Assembly: GCA_963575745.1 (NCBI GenBank)
Contig: CAUYUJ010020525.1
Location: 58,501 to 122,500, forward strand
Source of the DNA: Prorocentrum cordatum
Lineage: Eukaryota > Sar > Dinophyceae > Prorocentrales > Prorocentraceae
Reading direction: 5' to 3'
DNA length: 64,000 nt
Positions 1 through 10,699 of this stretch are shown here, in pieces; position 1 is the first letter of the stretch, and each line of letters starts with the position of its first letter. The notes under the pieces were generated by a model, which saw nothing but the letters and a program-made list of their open reading frames with translations, searched no databases and had not been told where the DNA came from. A program made the position numbers and the translations under genes.

Positions 1-52
1 TCGGTGGCCCTCTCAAAGCAGGCAGGTGTCTCACACGCCCCGAAGGCAGATG

Positions 53-57
53 CTCAC

Positions 58-91
<34 letters not shown>

Positions 92-92
92 G

Positions 93-123
<31 letters not shown>

Positions 124-190
124 AATGATTATCCTCCTCCTCCTCCTCCTCCTCCTCCTCCTCCTCCTCCTCCTCCTCCTCCTCCTCTTA
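53..190. repeat. ATC then CCT trinucleotide microsatellites
   Basis: A run of about 24 CAT/ATC triplets passes directly into about 18 CCT triplets. All frames through it give homopolymer-like His, Ile, Pro, Leu or Glu/Arg strings, so none is credible coding sequence. The flank 190-388 holds nothing recognisable. Confidence 0.9.
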
Positions 191-388
191 TCTTCCTCCT
201 CTTTCTCCTCCTTGTCCCCGCCCGCGCCCTTCGTCCTCCTCCTACTGGTGCAAAATTGCATCTCTCTACAAACTCCTTCAGAGCCGAAGTTTGTCCGACC
301 ATCCGTTTCTTTCGCTTTGGGCACGTGCCTTCTCGCACAGCGGCACTCGGCTCGTCTTCGAGGGGTACATGGCCGTGCGTTCAGGATG

Positions 389-543
389 AAGTCGGGCATG
401 TCCCTCTACAAGAGGAGTATCAAAGAATGGTCGAACATAGAAAAGTGACGTTTTTTTCGTGCTCTTTTGAATATGGTTTGCTCATGTTTCGCATCTGTTC
501 ATTGTCCTTCCAAAACCCGCCTGTCGGAGGACACGCCCGACCC
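389..543. mobile_element. MITE family 1 (TCGGGCATGTCC TIR), copy 1
   Basis: This is a 155-bp nonautonomous element. The left end reads GTCGGGCATGTCCCTCTACA and the right end is its inverted counterpart, ending GGACACGCCCGAC. The middle is AT-richer than the surroundings. The same architecture recurs at least eight times in the window. No protein is encoded and no clear target-site duplication is visible here. Confidence 0.8.
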
Positions 544-734
544 AAGTCTGGGAGGGTGATGCAGTGGAGATGGTCTTCGTCGATCGGCCCCCTGACGAGG
601 TGAGGCCCGAGGAACCCCCAGGGAACCACCAACAACTCCCCAGGACCCCATGACTCACCCGCACCCCCGGAGACCCCAAGGTCCTGAATCCCCAGTCTGG
701 ACACTCGGGTTGACCCAAAGGGGGTCCCGTGACA

Positions 735-838
735 AGGTGGTGCAATAGATTCGGTGCAGGAGATGTGTGGGGTTGCAATACATGTGGTGCTTGCAGTGCC
801 TTTGCCACACCATTGCCCCAAATCTATTGCATCACCCC
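735..838. mobile_element. Small imperfect hairpin element
   Basis: The ends GGTGGTGCAATAGATTCGG and CCAAATCTATTGCATCACC are inverted copies about 100 bp apart. This suggests a small MITE or hairpin. No second copy was noticed in the window. Confidence 0.5.
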
Positions 839-2105
839 CCTTCAGCTGGACCCCCTTGTTTTGGGGGTCACCCTAAGACACCCCTGTCCAGACCTGGTCC
901 AGACTCCCCGGTCGGACCCCCCGGGCCAGGCCGCCAGGCCCGGACCCACCCAGCTGGCAACGTCGGGATGAGTGTCCTCTTCCCGAGGCGCGCAAGGGAG
1001 CCAGGCGAGCGGTCCGCCACCGCTCGTCGCGTGCCCCTCGGCGCTGGCTGGGTGAGCACGGCGTCGGTGACTTCAGCTCTGCGTAGGACGGCGGGCGGTG
1101 GCGGGAATGCGCAAGAGCAATGGTTGAGTTGGGAAGGTAGGCGGGGCAGCAGCGGAACACCCGAGCAGCACAGTTTGGCACCGTGGCTCCGCGAGGCCAT
1201 GATACGGGGATCGTCCTTTTGCGAAGTCCTTCACCAAGCAACCAACCTCCACGGCTTTCTTCCCCCCTTCGCCCTGAGCCTTTCCTCCTTCTCCCCCTCC
1301 GCCTTGCCCCCTGGCCAAACCAGAAGGCGTAGGAAGCTCCGGAACAACATAAACCGTTGCTGATGGATTATCGTAGTCTTCCCTCTGCTTCAGGCGGCCT
1401 GGGCGTCTTCTTATTGTTCCCCCTCTTCTGATTCCTCCTCACCTGCCTCCCATATCTTGTGCACAACACGTATTGGACAACACAAACTGCTGCACACAGA
1501 CGGCACAACACAGGTCGCACCACCAGAGTGCAAGCCAGGCACTGCACACTGTACACTGCACAGCACAGATCGCACCACATATTGTACCACCTAGACTGCT
1601 CCGCAGCTGTTCTCCTCTCTAGAAGAGTGTAGGGATCTCTCCCCCCCCGAATAATCATCGGTACCAGAGCCCACAATCACGTGGAGGAGAAGCCACGGCG
1701 CCGGATGCCTGGGGCCATGTGCTTTGAGTGGGGGATCGGCTGAGAAGTTGATGTGTCTCAGCTTTGATCTGTTCGTCGAAGCTGCAAGAGAGGAGGTAGA
1801 ACGTTCGTAGATCTGCGGGCACTCTACAACACTTTTCTGGGAGTCCAGCTTTCGTGGGCCCCCCCAGACAAGTCGACGGAGGAGATCTGCTCGGGCTCAC
1901 TCGACATTGGTGTTCGAGCGTGCCGGTGCAGTCCCAAGTTGGTTTCGCTGATTGACGTGCGTCTCGCCGTATACATTCGACTGTTTTTTTGTTTTGACTT
2001 TGATATTCGCTACCCCGCTGGGGTGCACTCGGAGTGCGGTGCCTGGCGCACGTGGAGGGTCCCTGGCAGTTTTCACGAAGCGGCGTGTTGCGGAAGCGTT
2101 TCCTG
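839..2105. other. Non-repetitive spacer, nothing recognised
   Basis: This stretch is mixed-composition DNA with a short CACAAC/GCACA-rich patch near 1,460-1,570. Reading frames are short and show no family motif. I see no gene. Confidence 0.5.
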
Positions 2106-2285
2106 TACAGTCGGGGCGCTGAAGAAGGAACCCTTTTCATTGGGGAGGGGCTCCGTGTTCCTTAATTGTTTCGCAGCGTGCCTCAGGTTATCCTTAGGTT
2201 TTCGATATGAAATCGAAGTTGAACTTATGGAAAATAGGGGCCTCGTTCCTTATTTAGGGTTCCTTGGGTCAACGCCCCGACGGTA
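2106..2285. mobile_element. TA-flanked MITE family 3 (CAGTCGGGGCGCTGA), copy 1
   Basis: A 180-bp element bounded by TA dinucleotides. The left end is TACAGTCGGGGCGCTGA and the right end is its inverse (CAACGCCCCGACGGTA, slightly decayed). Copies sit at 21,810 and 48,361. A TA target and CAGT termini are typical of Tc1/mariner-pogo type nonautonomous elements; that superfamily assignment is inference. Confidence 0.75.
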
Positions 2286-2334
2286 CACCCCCCCAACACA
2301 GGTCGGTCCCCGCTAAAAGGCCGGTGCTCCTCAT

Positions 2335-2372
2335 CGTCGTCGTCGTCGTCGTCGTCATCGTCGTCGTTGCCA
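2335..2372. repeat. TCG microsatellite
   Basis: Tandem TCG/TCA triplets within a GC-rich spacer (2,290-2,640) that otherwise shows nothing recognisable. Confidence 0.85.
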
Positions 2373-2647
2373 TCCCCCCTCCGTCGCGAGCTTCACACTC
2401 GTGGACCGCACCGGGATCCGAAGTGCATCCCGGGCTCCGGCCCAGCCGCCATGCCATCATGTCGGGCGGGTGGCGATGGGGGGTGACCTGCATGGGGCGG
2501 TGAAGGCACGAGCCTGACAGGGGTCCTTCAGGGCCCCTCTTGGAGCCAGAGGGTGCCCAAAAAGGGCCCTCATGGGCCCATGTAGGGTTCTATCCTTCAC
2601 CCCCGTTCCGGTCGCCCCCCCATTACCACGCGCCCGATCTTAGGGTT

Positions 2648-2803
2648 AAGTCGGGCCTGTCCCTCTACAGGAGGAATATCCAAAAATAGTCAAAACATAG
2701 TCTGGGAACGATGCGTCGCCTATTCTTGGGTATGTTTGGGGTATTTGTTGCGTATCTTCTATTCATCGTCCAAGATCCGCCTGTAGGGGGACACGCCCGA
2801 CTT
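2648..2803. mobile_element. MITE family 1, copy 2
   Basis: The left end is AAGTCGGGCCTGTCCCTCTA and the right end is CCGCCTGTAGGGGGACACGC followed by CCGACTT. The ends are inverted copies of each other. The flanks tcttagggtt and tctcagggtc are similar and could be a decayed target duplication, but this is weak. Confidence 0.8.
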
Positions 2804-2845
2804 CATCTCAGGGTCTGGACGTATATCGGCGCCCGATTCTCCCCC

Positions 2846-3300
2846 CCCCTCCTCCTCCTCCTCCTCCTCCTCCTCCTCCTCCTCCTCCTCCTCCTCCTCA
2901 TACTCCTCCTCATACTCCTCCTCCTCCTCCTCCTCCTCGTATATCGGCGCCCGATTCTCTCCCCCCCCCCCCCCATCCACCCCCTGGAGGCACGGGCCGG
3001 CGGGCCTGGCCTCCGCGCGCGCGCGCCGCGGGTGTGAGCGGTACGCGCGGGGGGGGCCCAGCGGAGCAAGGGCGGCCGAGCGGCCGCGCTCTGCCCCTTG
3101 TGGCCGTCGCCCCTCGTCGTCGTCGCCGTCGCCCGCAGCCGTCGTCGCTGATCCTCGTCGTTGGTGATCGTCGTCGTCGGCCGTTGGCGGCGGCCGTCGG
3201 CGTCGTCGTCGTCGTCGTCGTCGTCGTCATCGATCGTCGTTGTCGTCGTCGTCGTTGTCGTCGTCGTCGTCGTCGTCGTTGTCGTCGCTGGCAGCGCGTG
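2846..3300. repeat. CTC and TCG microsatellite block
   Basis: A CTC tract (2,846-2,938) is followed by a duplicated phrase (tatatcggcgcccgattctc at 2,821 and 2,940) flanking it, then a GC-rich spacer and a TCG/TCA tract (3,110-3,295). The direct repeat on both sides of the CTC tract suggests that the tract expanded inside a duplicated segment. Confidence 0.8.
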
Positions 3301-3826
3301 AGCACCTCCGAGGCGACGCGCGAGGTGGCGTCCAGGGCACACCGGGGGGTGAGGAGCGGCTAACCCGTGTGATGCCGAGAGGGTAGCGTCTGTTCCCGTG
3401 CACGCCCGTGCTAGCACACCGGGGGGGGGGAGCGGCCATCCCATTTGATGCAGAGAGGGTAGCATCTGTTCCTGTGTACGCTCGTGGCAGTGCCAGTGCC
3501 TATCTGAGGCCCGAGGCCAGAGGATCGTCAGAGAGGGGCCACCCAGGGAAGAACATGTCCCACCGCTGCCCGAGCCTCGGCTCGCGCGAGCGGCCCCGCG
3601 CTCGGGACCCTCTGGGATGCGGGCCTCGTCGGCCGCCGGATCAACGTGGCACGAGGGTGTACGTGCCGTGGGCACGCCACGCAAGAAGGGGCTTGCGGGG
3701 CATGATCTTGTGGCAAAAGGCTCGACGGTCCCTCGCCGGGGCCTGCGTGAAAATATTGTTCGAGGTCCTCGCCTGCCCCCACAGGGCGCGGATTGCAAAC
3801 AGCACGTTTAGCAATCCACACCCTTC

Positions 3827-4516
3827 CCAGACTCCCGACGTCATGATTTGTGTCAGAACGTCGACCCCCTCAGGTCTTAACCCATTCCCTGGGACAGGTT
3901 GTTCATCCTGAGTAGCTTTTTGACCGCCCCGAGGCCCGGCAAGGGCCCCCAGAGGCAGAAGATAGCGAAACAATTTTCTGCCGTGATTTCATCATGGCTC
4001 TAGGGGGTCTGGGTGCGGAGCCGCCCATCATTGCCATGCCTATCTTCCCCCTCGTCATCGCCTCCCTCGTTCTCCCAGGCATCCCAGATGGCGGTCCGAG
4101 TAGGTGAGGGAGTCCGGGGATCGTGCCGCATCGCCGATGCATCCGCGATGCGGTGCGATGTGGAGCCCGATTCCCAGACCCCCGACGTCATGATTCTTTC
4201 ATGACGTCGACCCAACGAGGTCTCGACCCCTTCCCAGGTACCGGTGTTTCATCCTGAGTCGTTTTTGTCACTATCCCGAGGCCCAGCAAGGGCCCCCAGA
4301 GGCCGAAAATATAGAAAAACATCCCGTCGTGATTTCATCATGGCTCGAGGGGGTCTGGGTGCGGAGTCGCCCATCATTGCCGTGCCTATCTTCCCCCTCG
4401 TCATCGCCTCCCTCGTTCTTCCAGGCCTCCCAGATGGGGTCCGAGTAGGTGAGGGAGTCCGGGGATCGTGCCGCATCGCCGATGCATCCGCGATGCGGTG
4501 CGATGTGGAGCCCGAT
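3827..4516 (-). repeat. Tandem duplication (~344 bp) of dispersed repeat family 12
   Basis: 3,827-4,170 and 4,171-4,516 are two adjacent diverged copies. Both carry cccgacgtcatgatt, a GTCGACCC block, the phrase tttcatcatggctc and the GCATCGCCGATGCATC palindromic block. Opposite-strand relatives lie near 12.46-12.79, 35.60-35.74 and 52.32-52.50 kb, which marks it as a dispersed repeat. No coding capacity is evident. Confidence 0.75.
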
Positions 4517-4534
4517 GTTCTCCCTCCTCTTTGC

Positions 4535-4955
4535 GGTCTGCCTCCTCCTCCTCCTGCTCCCCCTCCCCATTCTTCCCCTCCTCCTCCCCCTCCTCCTCCT
4601 CCATCCCCTCGTCCTCCTCCTCCTCCTCCTCCTCCTCCTCCTCCTCCTCCTCCTATTCCTCCTCCTCCTCCTCCTCCTCCTCCCTCCTCCTCCTCCTCCT
4701 CCTCCTCTTCCTTCCCCTCCTCCTTCTCCTCCTCCTCCTCCTCCATCCCCTCCTCCTCCTCCTCCTCCTCCTCCTCCTCCTCCTCCTCCTCCTCCTCCTC
4801 CTCCTCCTCCTATTCCTCCTCCTCTTCCTCCTCCTCCTCTCTTCTCCTCCTCCTCCTCCTCCTCCGCCCCCTCCTCCTCCTCCTCCCCCTCCTTCCCCTC
4901 CTTCCCCTCCTCCCCCTCTTCCTCCTCCTCCTGCTCCTCCTCCTCCCCCTCCTCT
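4535..4955. repeat. Long CCT/CTC microsatellite
   Basis: About 420 bp of nearly pure CCT-type triplets with scattered interruptions. Long Pro/Leu/Ser or Gly/Glu/Arg frames on both strands are artefacts of the repeat. Confidence 0.95.
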
Positions 4956-5151
4956 CCACGCCGACGTCGCCGAGCGCATCGCCGACGTCGCTCCACAGCT
5001 GGTGCTGGCTCGAGGCCTGGCGGCCCTCCCGAGGAGCGCCTCGCCGCGCCTTGCGCGGCGAGGCGGTCGAGGCCCCACCTGGCGCCTCGACCGCCTCGGG
5101 GGGAGACCGCCCCGCCCTCCCCCTCTGCGGCGAAGCGGGGAGCTATTCTCA

Positions 5152-5304
5152 CGTCGGGCATGTCCCTCGAGAGGAGGCATATTCGAGAGTAGTCAAAATA
5201 TAGACTGGGGACGATGGTTCTAGTATTTTTGGTTATGTTTGAGCATTGTTTGACTATGTTCTATATTTCTGCCAGAATCCGCCTGTGGGAGGACATGCCC
5301 GACC
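5152..5304. mobile_element. MITE family 1, copy 3
   Basis: Left end CGTCGGGCATGTCCCTCGAG, right end CGCCTGTGGGAGGACATGCC followed by CGACC. The ends form an inverted pair, with the typical AT-rich core (ggggacgatggttctagtat) between them. Confidence 0.8.
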
Positions 5305-5409
5305 CAAAACTGTCCAGATCCCCGCCTGGGGAGCCAATGTCCCTGTCGGCGGCGAGCCCTGGTGGGAGTAAGAAGGAGAAGGCTTCTCTAGAAGAAGGAA
5401 AAGCGTCGT

Positions 5410-5571
5410 AAACATCAACTATGGCGCTCCGCGCGGATTTCTTGGACCTGCGCTGGACCCCCCCTCCCTGGCGCGCGGAGCGCGCCAGGGGCGGCGCCGG
5501 AGGCGCCGCCCGGGGGGGGGCCCAGCGCGGATCCAAGAAATCCGCGCGGAGCGCCAAAAGTTTGTGTTTAT
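5410..5571. mobile_element. Palindromic MITE family 2, copy 1
   Basis: An almost perfect hairpin. GGCGCTCCGCGCGGATTTCT on the left is mirrored by AGAAATCCGCGCGGAGCGCC on the right, and the match extends outward (aaacatcaactat / aaagtttgtgttt). The loop is GC-rich with further internal symmetry. Copies occur at 41,266 and 51,639, and a left-end fragment near 17,057. Confidence 0.8.
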
Positions 5572-6032
5572 GTTTTTTTTCTATTTCGATTATGAGAAGG
5601 CTCGGAACTGCCCCCACGGCCTTCTGCGGAGTGTCCTGAGCCCTCCCTGGAGGCGCAGAACGCTTCCCAAGGGAGGCCGGAGGGCTTTTGAGAAGCCCCG
5701 CCGCCTTCCGAAGAAAGGCCTTGTCCCCCTCGCGCTCGCCGCCAGCCATGAGATTCCTGGGCAGTCCAATGTTTGTTCAGTGCGTGCGTCTTCGCCCGGC
5801 TGGGGGCCCTGGGGCCATCGCAGGTCGATCCAGCTCGAAGCATACCCTGAGGCCCTGGCTCTGCACTTTTTGCAACACGGGCGTTGTAGCTCATTTTCGG
5901 GCCCCGGGACCCTCACGGATCGATCCGGCTCGAAAAAATGGCACGGAAAGATGGGGTCCGAGGCTCTGGGCGTGATTTTTGTATTGGTGCATTTTTTTTT
6001 GCAGCGTCGAATCTCAGGGTTCGCCGGGCTAG

Positions 6033-6180
6033 GGGCCTCCTCCTCCTCCTCGTCCTCCTCCTCCTCCTCCTCCTTATCCTCCTCCTCCTCCTCCTCCTCC
6101 TCCTCCCCCTCCTCCTCATCCTCCTCCTCCTCCTCCTCCTCCTCCTCCTCCTCCTCCTTCTCCTCCTCCTCCTCCTCCCC
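6033..6180. repeat. CTC microsatellite
   Basis: About 150 bp of CTC triplets lie between two copies of a phrase around gatcga(c)ccagctcgaa(g)c (5,828 and 6,196; related text near 5,918). The surrounding 5,570-6,030 has no recognised gene. Confidence 0.85.
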
Positions 6181-6303
6181 CCTGGGGCCAATGCAGATCG
6201 ACCCAGCTCGAAGCGTACCGCTGGAAAAAGGTGCGGTCTGGTGATCGTTCTCGTACTCATTGCGTTGCCGCTCCTCGGCGCGGGCCCTCGTATACCCCCT
6301 CCT

Positions 6304-6459
6304 TACCAGCCTGGAACATATCCCTATCCCTATGCTGGGCATCTCCTCATCACGATGCCAATCTTAGGGATTCCCTTATTTTTTGGTGGCGAATCCCTAA
6401 GATTGTCATCGCCTTTTGGCGTGTCAATCTTAGGGATAGGGATACGTTCGAGGCTGGTA
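6304..6459. mobile_element. TA-flanked MITE family 5 (CCAGCCT), copy 1
   Basis: A 156-bp element. The left end is TACCAGCCTGGAACATATCC and the right end is GGATACGTTCGAGGCTGGTA, inverted copies that include the TA target. Inside is a second inverted pair built on aatcttagggatt. The sister copy, in opposite orientation, interrupts the RRM gene at 40,350-40,505. Confidence 0.85.
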
Positions 6460-7188
6460 ACCCTCCCCCTCCCCCCCCGTGGAGCAGGTCTTGGCTGCCT
6501 TTGGCGCCTGTTGCAGGCAGGTGGGGTCTCCTCCATGCGGGCGCACTGCCGCAAACAGTCGCAGCAAGCAGAGGTCCGGAGCCAGACCCCCCCCCCTCTC
6601 CCAATGTCCGCCCAATGTCGAGACGCCGAATCAGAAAGCGCTAACCTCGGGCTCCAGTCGTGATGTTCCGCTTCTGTTGCATCTCCGGGGGCAGCGTCGG
6701 GTCTCAAGGCTCTCCTGGGGGCCACAGCGGGCGGCAGATACGGACACCGTTGGCCTCCCCAGGTCCGGGCAGACATCGCCTTCCCGGGCGGTGGATTTGG
6801 ATGAATTTAGAAAGTCCTGGGTTCGCTAGGGATTGGTTTCCACTCTCGGCGGTGGGCGAGGGGGGGAATGAGAACGAGACGGCCTTCTCAGAAGGCGGCG
6901 GGACTTCGCAGAAGCCCTCGCGCCGTCTGAGAAGTTGTCTGTGCCGGGGAAGGCTTCGGAAACACTTCCCAGAGGACCCCGGGACTTCCGAGCCTTCTGA
7001 AAAGGCCCGCCCCTTCTCACCTCCCCACCGGGTGCGCCACTGACTTTCAGAACAGCGAAAACATTCCCGAAATCCTGCGCAAGCCCTCCGGGAAGGGTTC
7101 AGGCAGGGTTTTCGGAAGGTTTCTCGGGAGGGCCTTGGGGAAGGGTTTTCGCCGTTTGCCGGGGGAAGGGGGAGCCAGTCCCTAGCGT
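6460..7188. other. Spacer, nothing recognised
   Basis: Moderately GC-rich DNA. The motif aGAAGgC recurs (ccttctcagaaggcgg and similar near 6,890-7,010). It contains short frames with no family motif. Confidence 0.4.
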
Positions 7189-7351
7189 AAGTCGGGCACG
7201 TCCCTCTGTAGGAGGAATATTCAGAAATAGGTCTACACAAAAAAAAGTCGGGGGACGATGTTTCTAGTATGTTTGAAAATTCTCTCGGTGTGTTGGGGGT
7301 CGCTTTCCACTTTTCGTCCAAAATCCGCCTGTAGCCGGACATGCCCGACCT
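7189..7351. mobile_element. MITE family 1, copy 4
   Basis: Left end AAGTCGGGCACGTCCCTCTG and right end CGCCTGTAGCCGGACATGCC followed by CGACCT. It carries the conserved core ggggacgatgtttctagtat. Confidence 0.8.
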
Positions 7352-7569
7352 AATGATAGATTCGGGCCGGACGAAAAGGAAGGATGGGGAAAGGGGGGGT
7401 TACGAAATCTCCTGCATGCAGCAGGTTTCGGCTCCGCCGCCGGGCCCATTCTTCGATACACGGGCGCCTCCTGGCGCCGGGAGGCGCCGGGAAAATCAGC
7501 TACGTGAGCTGATTATCACCCCCCCCTCTTTGCTATCCCCCCTTTCGCCCAACCCGATTTTCATATTTC

Positions 7570-8040
7570 GTCCAAAATCCGCCTGTAGCAGGACATGCCC
7601 GAACTCAGGATCGATCCCCGCCTCGCCTCTCTTGTTTCAGGAGGGACAAAAAACACACACACAGACACAATGAATCGTCGACCCCAGGAAAATATGGAAA
7701 AATGTGGGAAGTGGGGGGCAAGACAAAGACCCCGAAAATACACGAACATGTAGGGGAATCCTGTTGTTTGTGTGTATTTATATGTGTGTCCCAGGGCCCT
7801 TTCAGACATGCCCGACCTGAGGATAGATCCCCGCCTCGCCTCTCTTGTTTCATGAGGGGAAAAAACAGACAGACACAGTGAATCGTCGACCCCCAGGAAA
7901 ATATTGAAAAATACAAGAAGTGGGGGGGGGCAAGACAAACACCCAGAAAATATGCGAACGTATAGGGTGAATCCTGTTATTTGTGTGTCTATTTATCTGT
8001 GCGTCCCAGGGCCCCCTTCAGACATGTCCGCCCTCAGGAT
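7570..8040. repeat. Tandem 213-216-bp repeat (GAAAATAT family 6)
   Basis: The phrase gatccccgcctcgcctc occurs at 7,613, 7,826 and 8,042. Each interval contains an acaca..agacacaatgaatcgtcgacc block, a gaaaatat..gggaagtgggg block and a ttgtgtgtatttat..gtgtcccaggg block. Single relatives occur at 48.90-49.19 and 57.03-57.20 kb. The unit starts with a right-end fragment of MITE family 1 (7,575-7,602). Confidence 0.8.
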
Positions 8041-8217
8041 GGATCCCCGCCTCGCCTCTTTTTCTTGTCCTCCCGGGCGCGCCCGACGGCGCCGCACACG
8101 TCCGCGGGCGCGCGCGCCGTGCTCCTGCCGCGGGGGTGCCTCGCCCCGCGGGGCGGCGAGCGGGCTGCCCCCCCGGGCCCTCCGCCGGCTGCGGGAGATG
8201 CCGGAGGCCCGGCGGCG

Positions 8218-8345
8218 CCCCTCCTCCTCCTGCTGCTCCTCCTCCTGCTCCTCCTCCTCCTCCTCCTCCTCCTCCTCCCTCGCTCCCTCCCTCCCTCCCT
8301 CCCTCCCTCCCTCCCGCCTCCCCCCCTCCCTCCGAAGGGGGGTCG
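8218..8345. repeat. CTC and CCCT microsatellite
   Basis: CTC triplets (8,218-8,278) pass into CCCT tetranucleotides (8,279-8,340) in a GC-rich spacer. Confidence 0.9.
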
Positions 8346-9373
8346 GTCGGCGGCCCGGAGATCCGACGCCCCAAAAAGATTGGAACAGGCGGTGTTCGGC
8401 GGTTTCCGGCCTCCGGGTGCCCTCGCCGCTCAGAGGTTGGCGTTTCTTATGTGAGTTAAGTTCAGCGATGAGTAGCTCAAATAAATTGGCCGACTTACCG
8501 TTGCTACTTAGCTGTACCTACTAAGTTACCTACTGAGTTACTTAGGGTGGCATGTGCAAGCTACTGAGGGGAGACTTATAACAATCACTAACTTTTTTCA
8601 GAGGAGGAGGGCGAGGAGGAGGAGGATGAGGTGCAGGCAGAAGGAGGAGAGGAGGAGAAGGAGGGGGAGCATGCAGAAGAACGTGCGGGGGAAGCTGTCA
8701 TATACCCCAAGAGGGGGAGGATGGAGGAGGAATCGTCGTCGTCGGAAGGGCGAGGACGAGGAGGGCGAGCAAGGTGGAGAAGCAGGAGAAGGAGGATAAT
8801 GAGGAGAAGGAGCAGAAGGAGGGAAAGGAGGAGAAGGAGGAGGAGGAGGGGGAGGAGGAGGAGGAGAAGAAGAAGCAGGAGGACGAGGACCAGCAGAATA
8901 GCAAGAAGCATCTTGAATCCCTCTCGGATGTCTCTTGGAAGCCGCTTGCTTCGGGCGTCTTGGGGTCTCTTGGCGGTCAAGGAGGGATTTTGGGCGTCTT
9001 GGGTGCTTCGGGGGGGCCTCGACAAGGTCGAGGACGACGAGGACAGGGGAGGCCCGAGGGGGGCCCCGACCCCTCCCCCGAGGTCCGCCCCGTGCCGTCG
9101 ACGAGGACGAGAACGAGGACGACGAGGACGGGGGAGGCCCGAGGGGGGCCCCGACCCCCGCCGAGGTCCGCCCCGTGCCGTCGACGATGACGAGAACGAG
9201 GACGAGGGGCCCCGACGCCCCCCCCCCCGAGGTCCGCCACGTGCCGTCGACGACGACGAGGACGAGGACGAGGACGAGGACGGTGGGGGGCCCGAGTGGG
9301 GGGGCGAGGGGTCGGGGCGGAGGGGTGGAAGGGGGAAGCGCTCTAAACCACCTACGCCCAGAGGGCTGGTGGG

Positions 9374-9662
9374 ACTTACCACGCGTAAGTATTACAAGTG
9401 CCGCATGTATAACACCATGGTGTATGGTTGTTATCGTATTGCGAAATGTATGGTATATTATGTTATCTTAGGGTTTCGAATCGCGCGATAACAACAATTC
9501 AACCCACAGATAACGCGCTACCTTTAAACAGAACATGGTAATATTCACATATAGCATGTTTTATTACGATGCTACATTTAACGATATCATGGTGCCGGTT
9601 TGTTATAGGTTCTGGTATCTTGGGGTTCGAAATCACAAGATAACATACTATGACATCCTATA
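9374..9662. other. AT-rich island with repeated hairpins
   Basis: This is a marked drop in GC at the centre of the 8.67-10.70 kb palindrome. Two diverged copies of a hairpin-forming phrase occur: ttatcttagggtttcgaa..cgataac at 9,465-9,490 and tatcttggggttcgaaatca..gataac at 9,617-9,644. Each is preceded by a catggtg..tgttat block. No coding is seen. Confidence 0.6.
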
Positions 9663-9689
9663 ACAAGCACGTGGTGGGCCTCGGGGGGG

Positions 9690-10200
9690 GGGTCGGGGCC
9701 CCTCGTCCTCGCCTTCGTCGACGGCACGGGGCGGTCCTCGGGGGGGGGGTCGGGGCCCCCCTCGGGGCCCCTCTAGGGGCACCCCTCGGGGCCCCCCCTC
9801 GGGCCCCCCCTTGTCCTCGTCGTCCTCGTCCTCGTCCTCGTCGTCGTCGACGGCACGTGGCGGACCTCGGGGGGGTCGGGGCCCCTCGTCCTCGTCCTCG
9901 TCCTCGTCGACGGTACGGGGCGGACCTCGGGGGAGGGTCGGGGCCCCCCTCGGGCCCTCCTCGTCCTCGTCGACGGCACGTGGCGGACCTCGGGGGGGGG
10001 GGGTCGGGCCCCCCCCCCTGGGGCCTCCCACGTCGTCCTCGTCGTCCTCGTCCTCGTCCTCGTCGACGGCACGGGGCGGACCTCGGGGGGGTCGGGCCCC
10101 CCCTCGGGGCCCCGCTCGGGGCCCCCTCGGGGCCCCCCTTGGGCGGGCCTCCCCCTTCCTCGTCGTCCTCGTCCTCGTCGTCGTCGACGGCACGGGGCGA
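9690..10200. repeat. GTCGAC-GGCACGGGGCGGACC minisatellite with TCG tracts
   Basis: At least six units are built from (tcctcg)n + tcgacggcacgggg/tggcg + gacctcggggg + tcggggccc. Unit length is irregular (about 70-120 bp). The mirrored version lies in the left arm at 9,020-9,290. Confidence 0.75.
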
Positions 10201-10699
10201 ACCTCAGGGGGGGTCGAGGCTTCCCCGAAGCACCAAAAACGCCCAAGAGCCCCCCATTGACCGCCAAGAGACCCCAAGACGCTCGAAGAGGCCTCCAAAA
10301 GGCTTCCAAGAGACATCCGAGAGGCATTCAAGATGCTTCTGGCTATTCTGCTGGTCCTCGTCCTCCTCCTCCCCCTCCTCCTCCTCTCCTCCTCCTCCTC
10401 CTCCTCCTCCTCCTCCTCCTCCTCCTCCTCCTCCTCCTCTTCCTTCTTCACCTCCTCCACCTCCTCCTCCTCCTCCTCCTCCTCCTCCTCCTCCCCTCCT
10501 CCTCCTTCTTCTCCTTCCCCTCCTCCTCCTCCTCCTCCTCCTCCTCCTCCTCCTCCTCCTTGTTCCTCCTTCTCCTCCTTCTCCTCCTTGCTCGCCCTCC
10601 TCGTCCTCGCCCTTCCGACGACGACGATTCCTCCTCCATCCTCCCCCTCTTGGGGTATATGACAGCTTCCTCCGCACTTTGTTATTCTGCATGCTCCCC

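Larger units (their letters stand above)
8665..10697. repeat. Two-kilobase imperfect palindrome (fold-back)
   Basis: The left arm (about 8,665-9,300) reappears inverted as the right arm (about 9,690-10,697). The outer segment gtcataccccaagaggggg-like text at 8,697-8,720 is mirrored by ccccctcttggggtatatga at 10,642-10,661. The middle segment (reading tcttggaagc.. cttgaatccc at 8,911-9,030) is mirrored at 10,204-10,345, and the GTCGAC-GGCACG blocks are mirrored too. The arms contain GGA/CTC and GAC/GTC tracts. The spacer is an AT-rich island. This could be a fold-back transposon or an inverted duplication; no transposase is visible. Confidence 0.7.

Noticed and set aside
2262-2272. tttagggtt words as telomeric repeats
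   Set aside because: Single occurrences inside MITE family 3 copies (also 48,497), never in tandem.
4401-5203. Large Pro/Leu/Ser and Gly/Glu/Arg frames around 4.4-5.2 kb and other triplet tracts
   Set aside because: They follow directly from CTC/GGA microsatellites, are open on both strands, and have no domain or start context.
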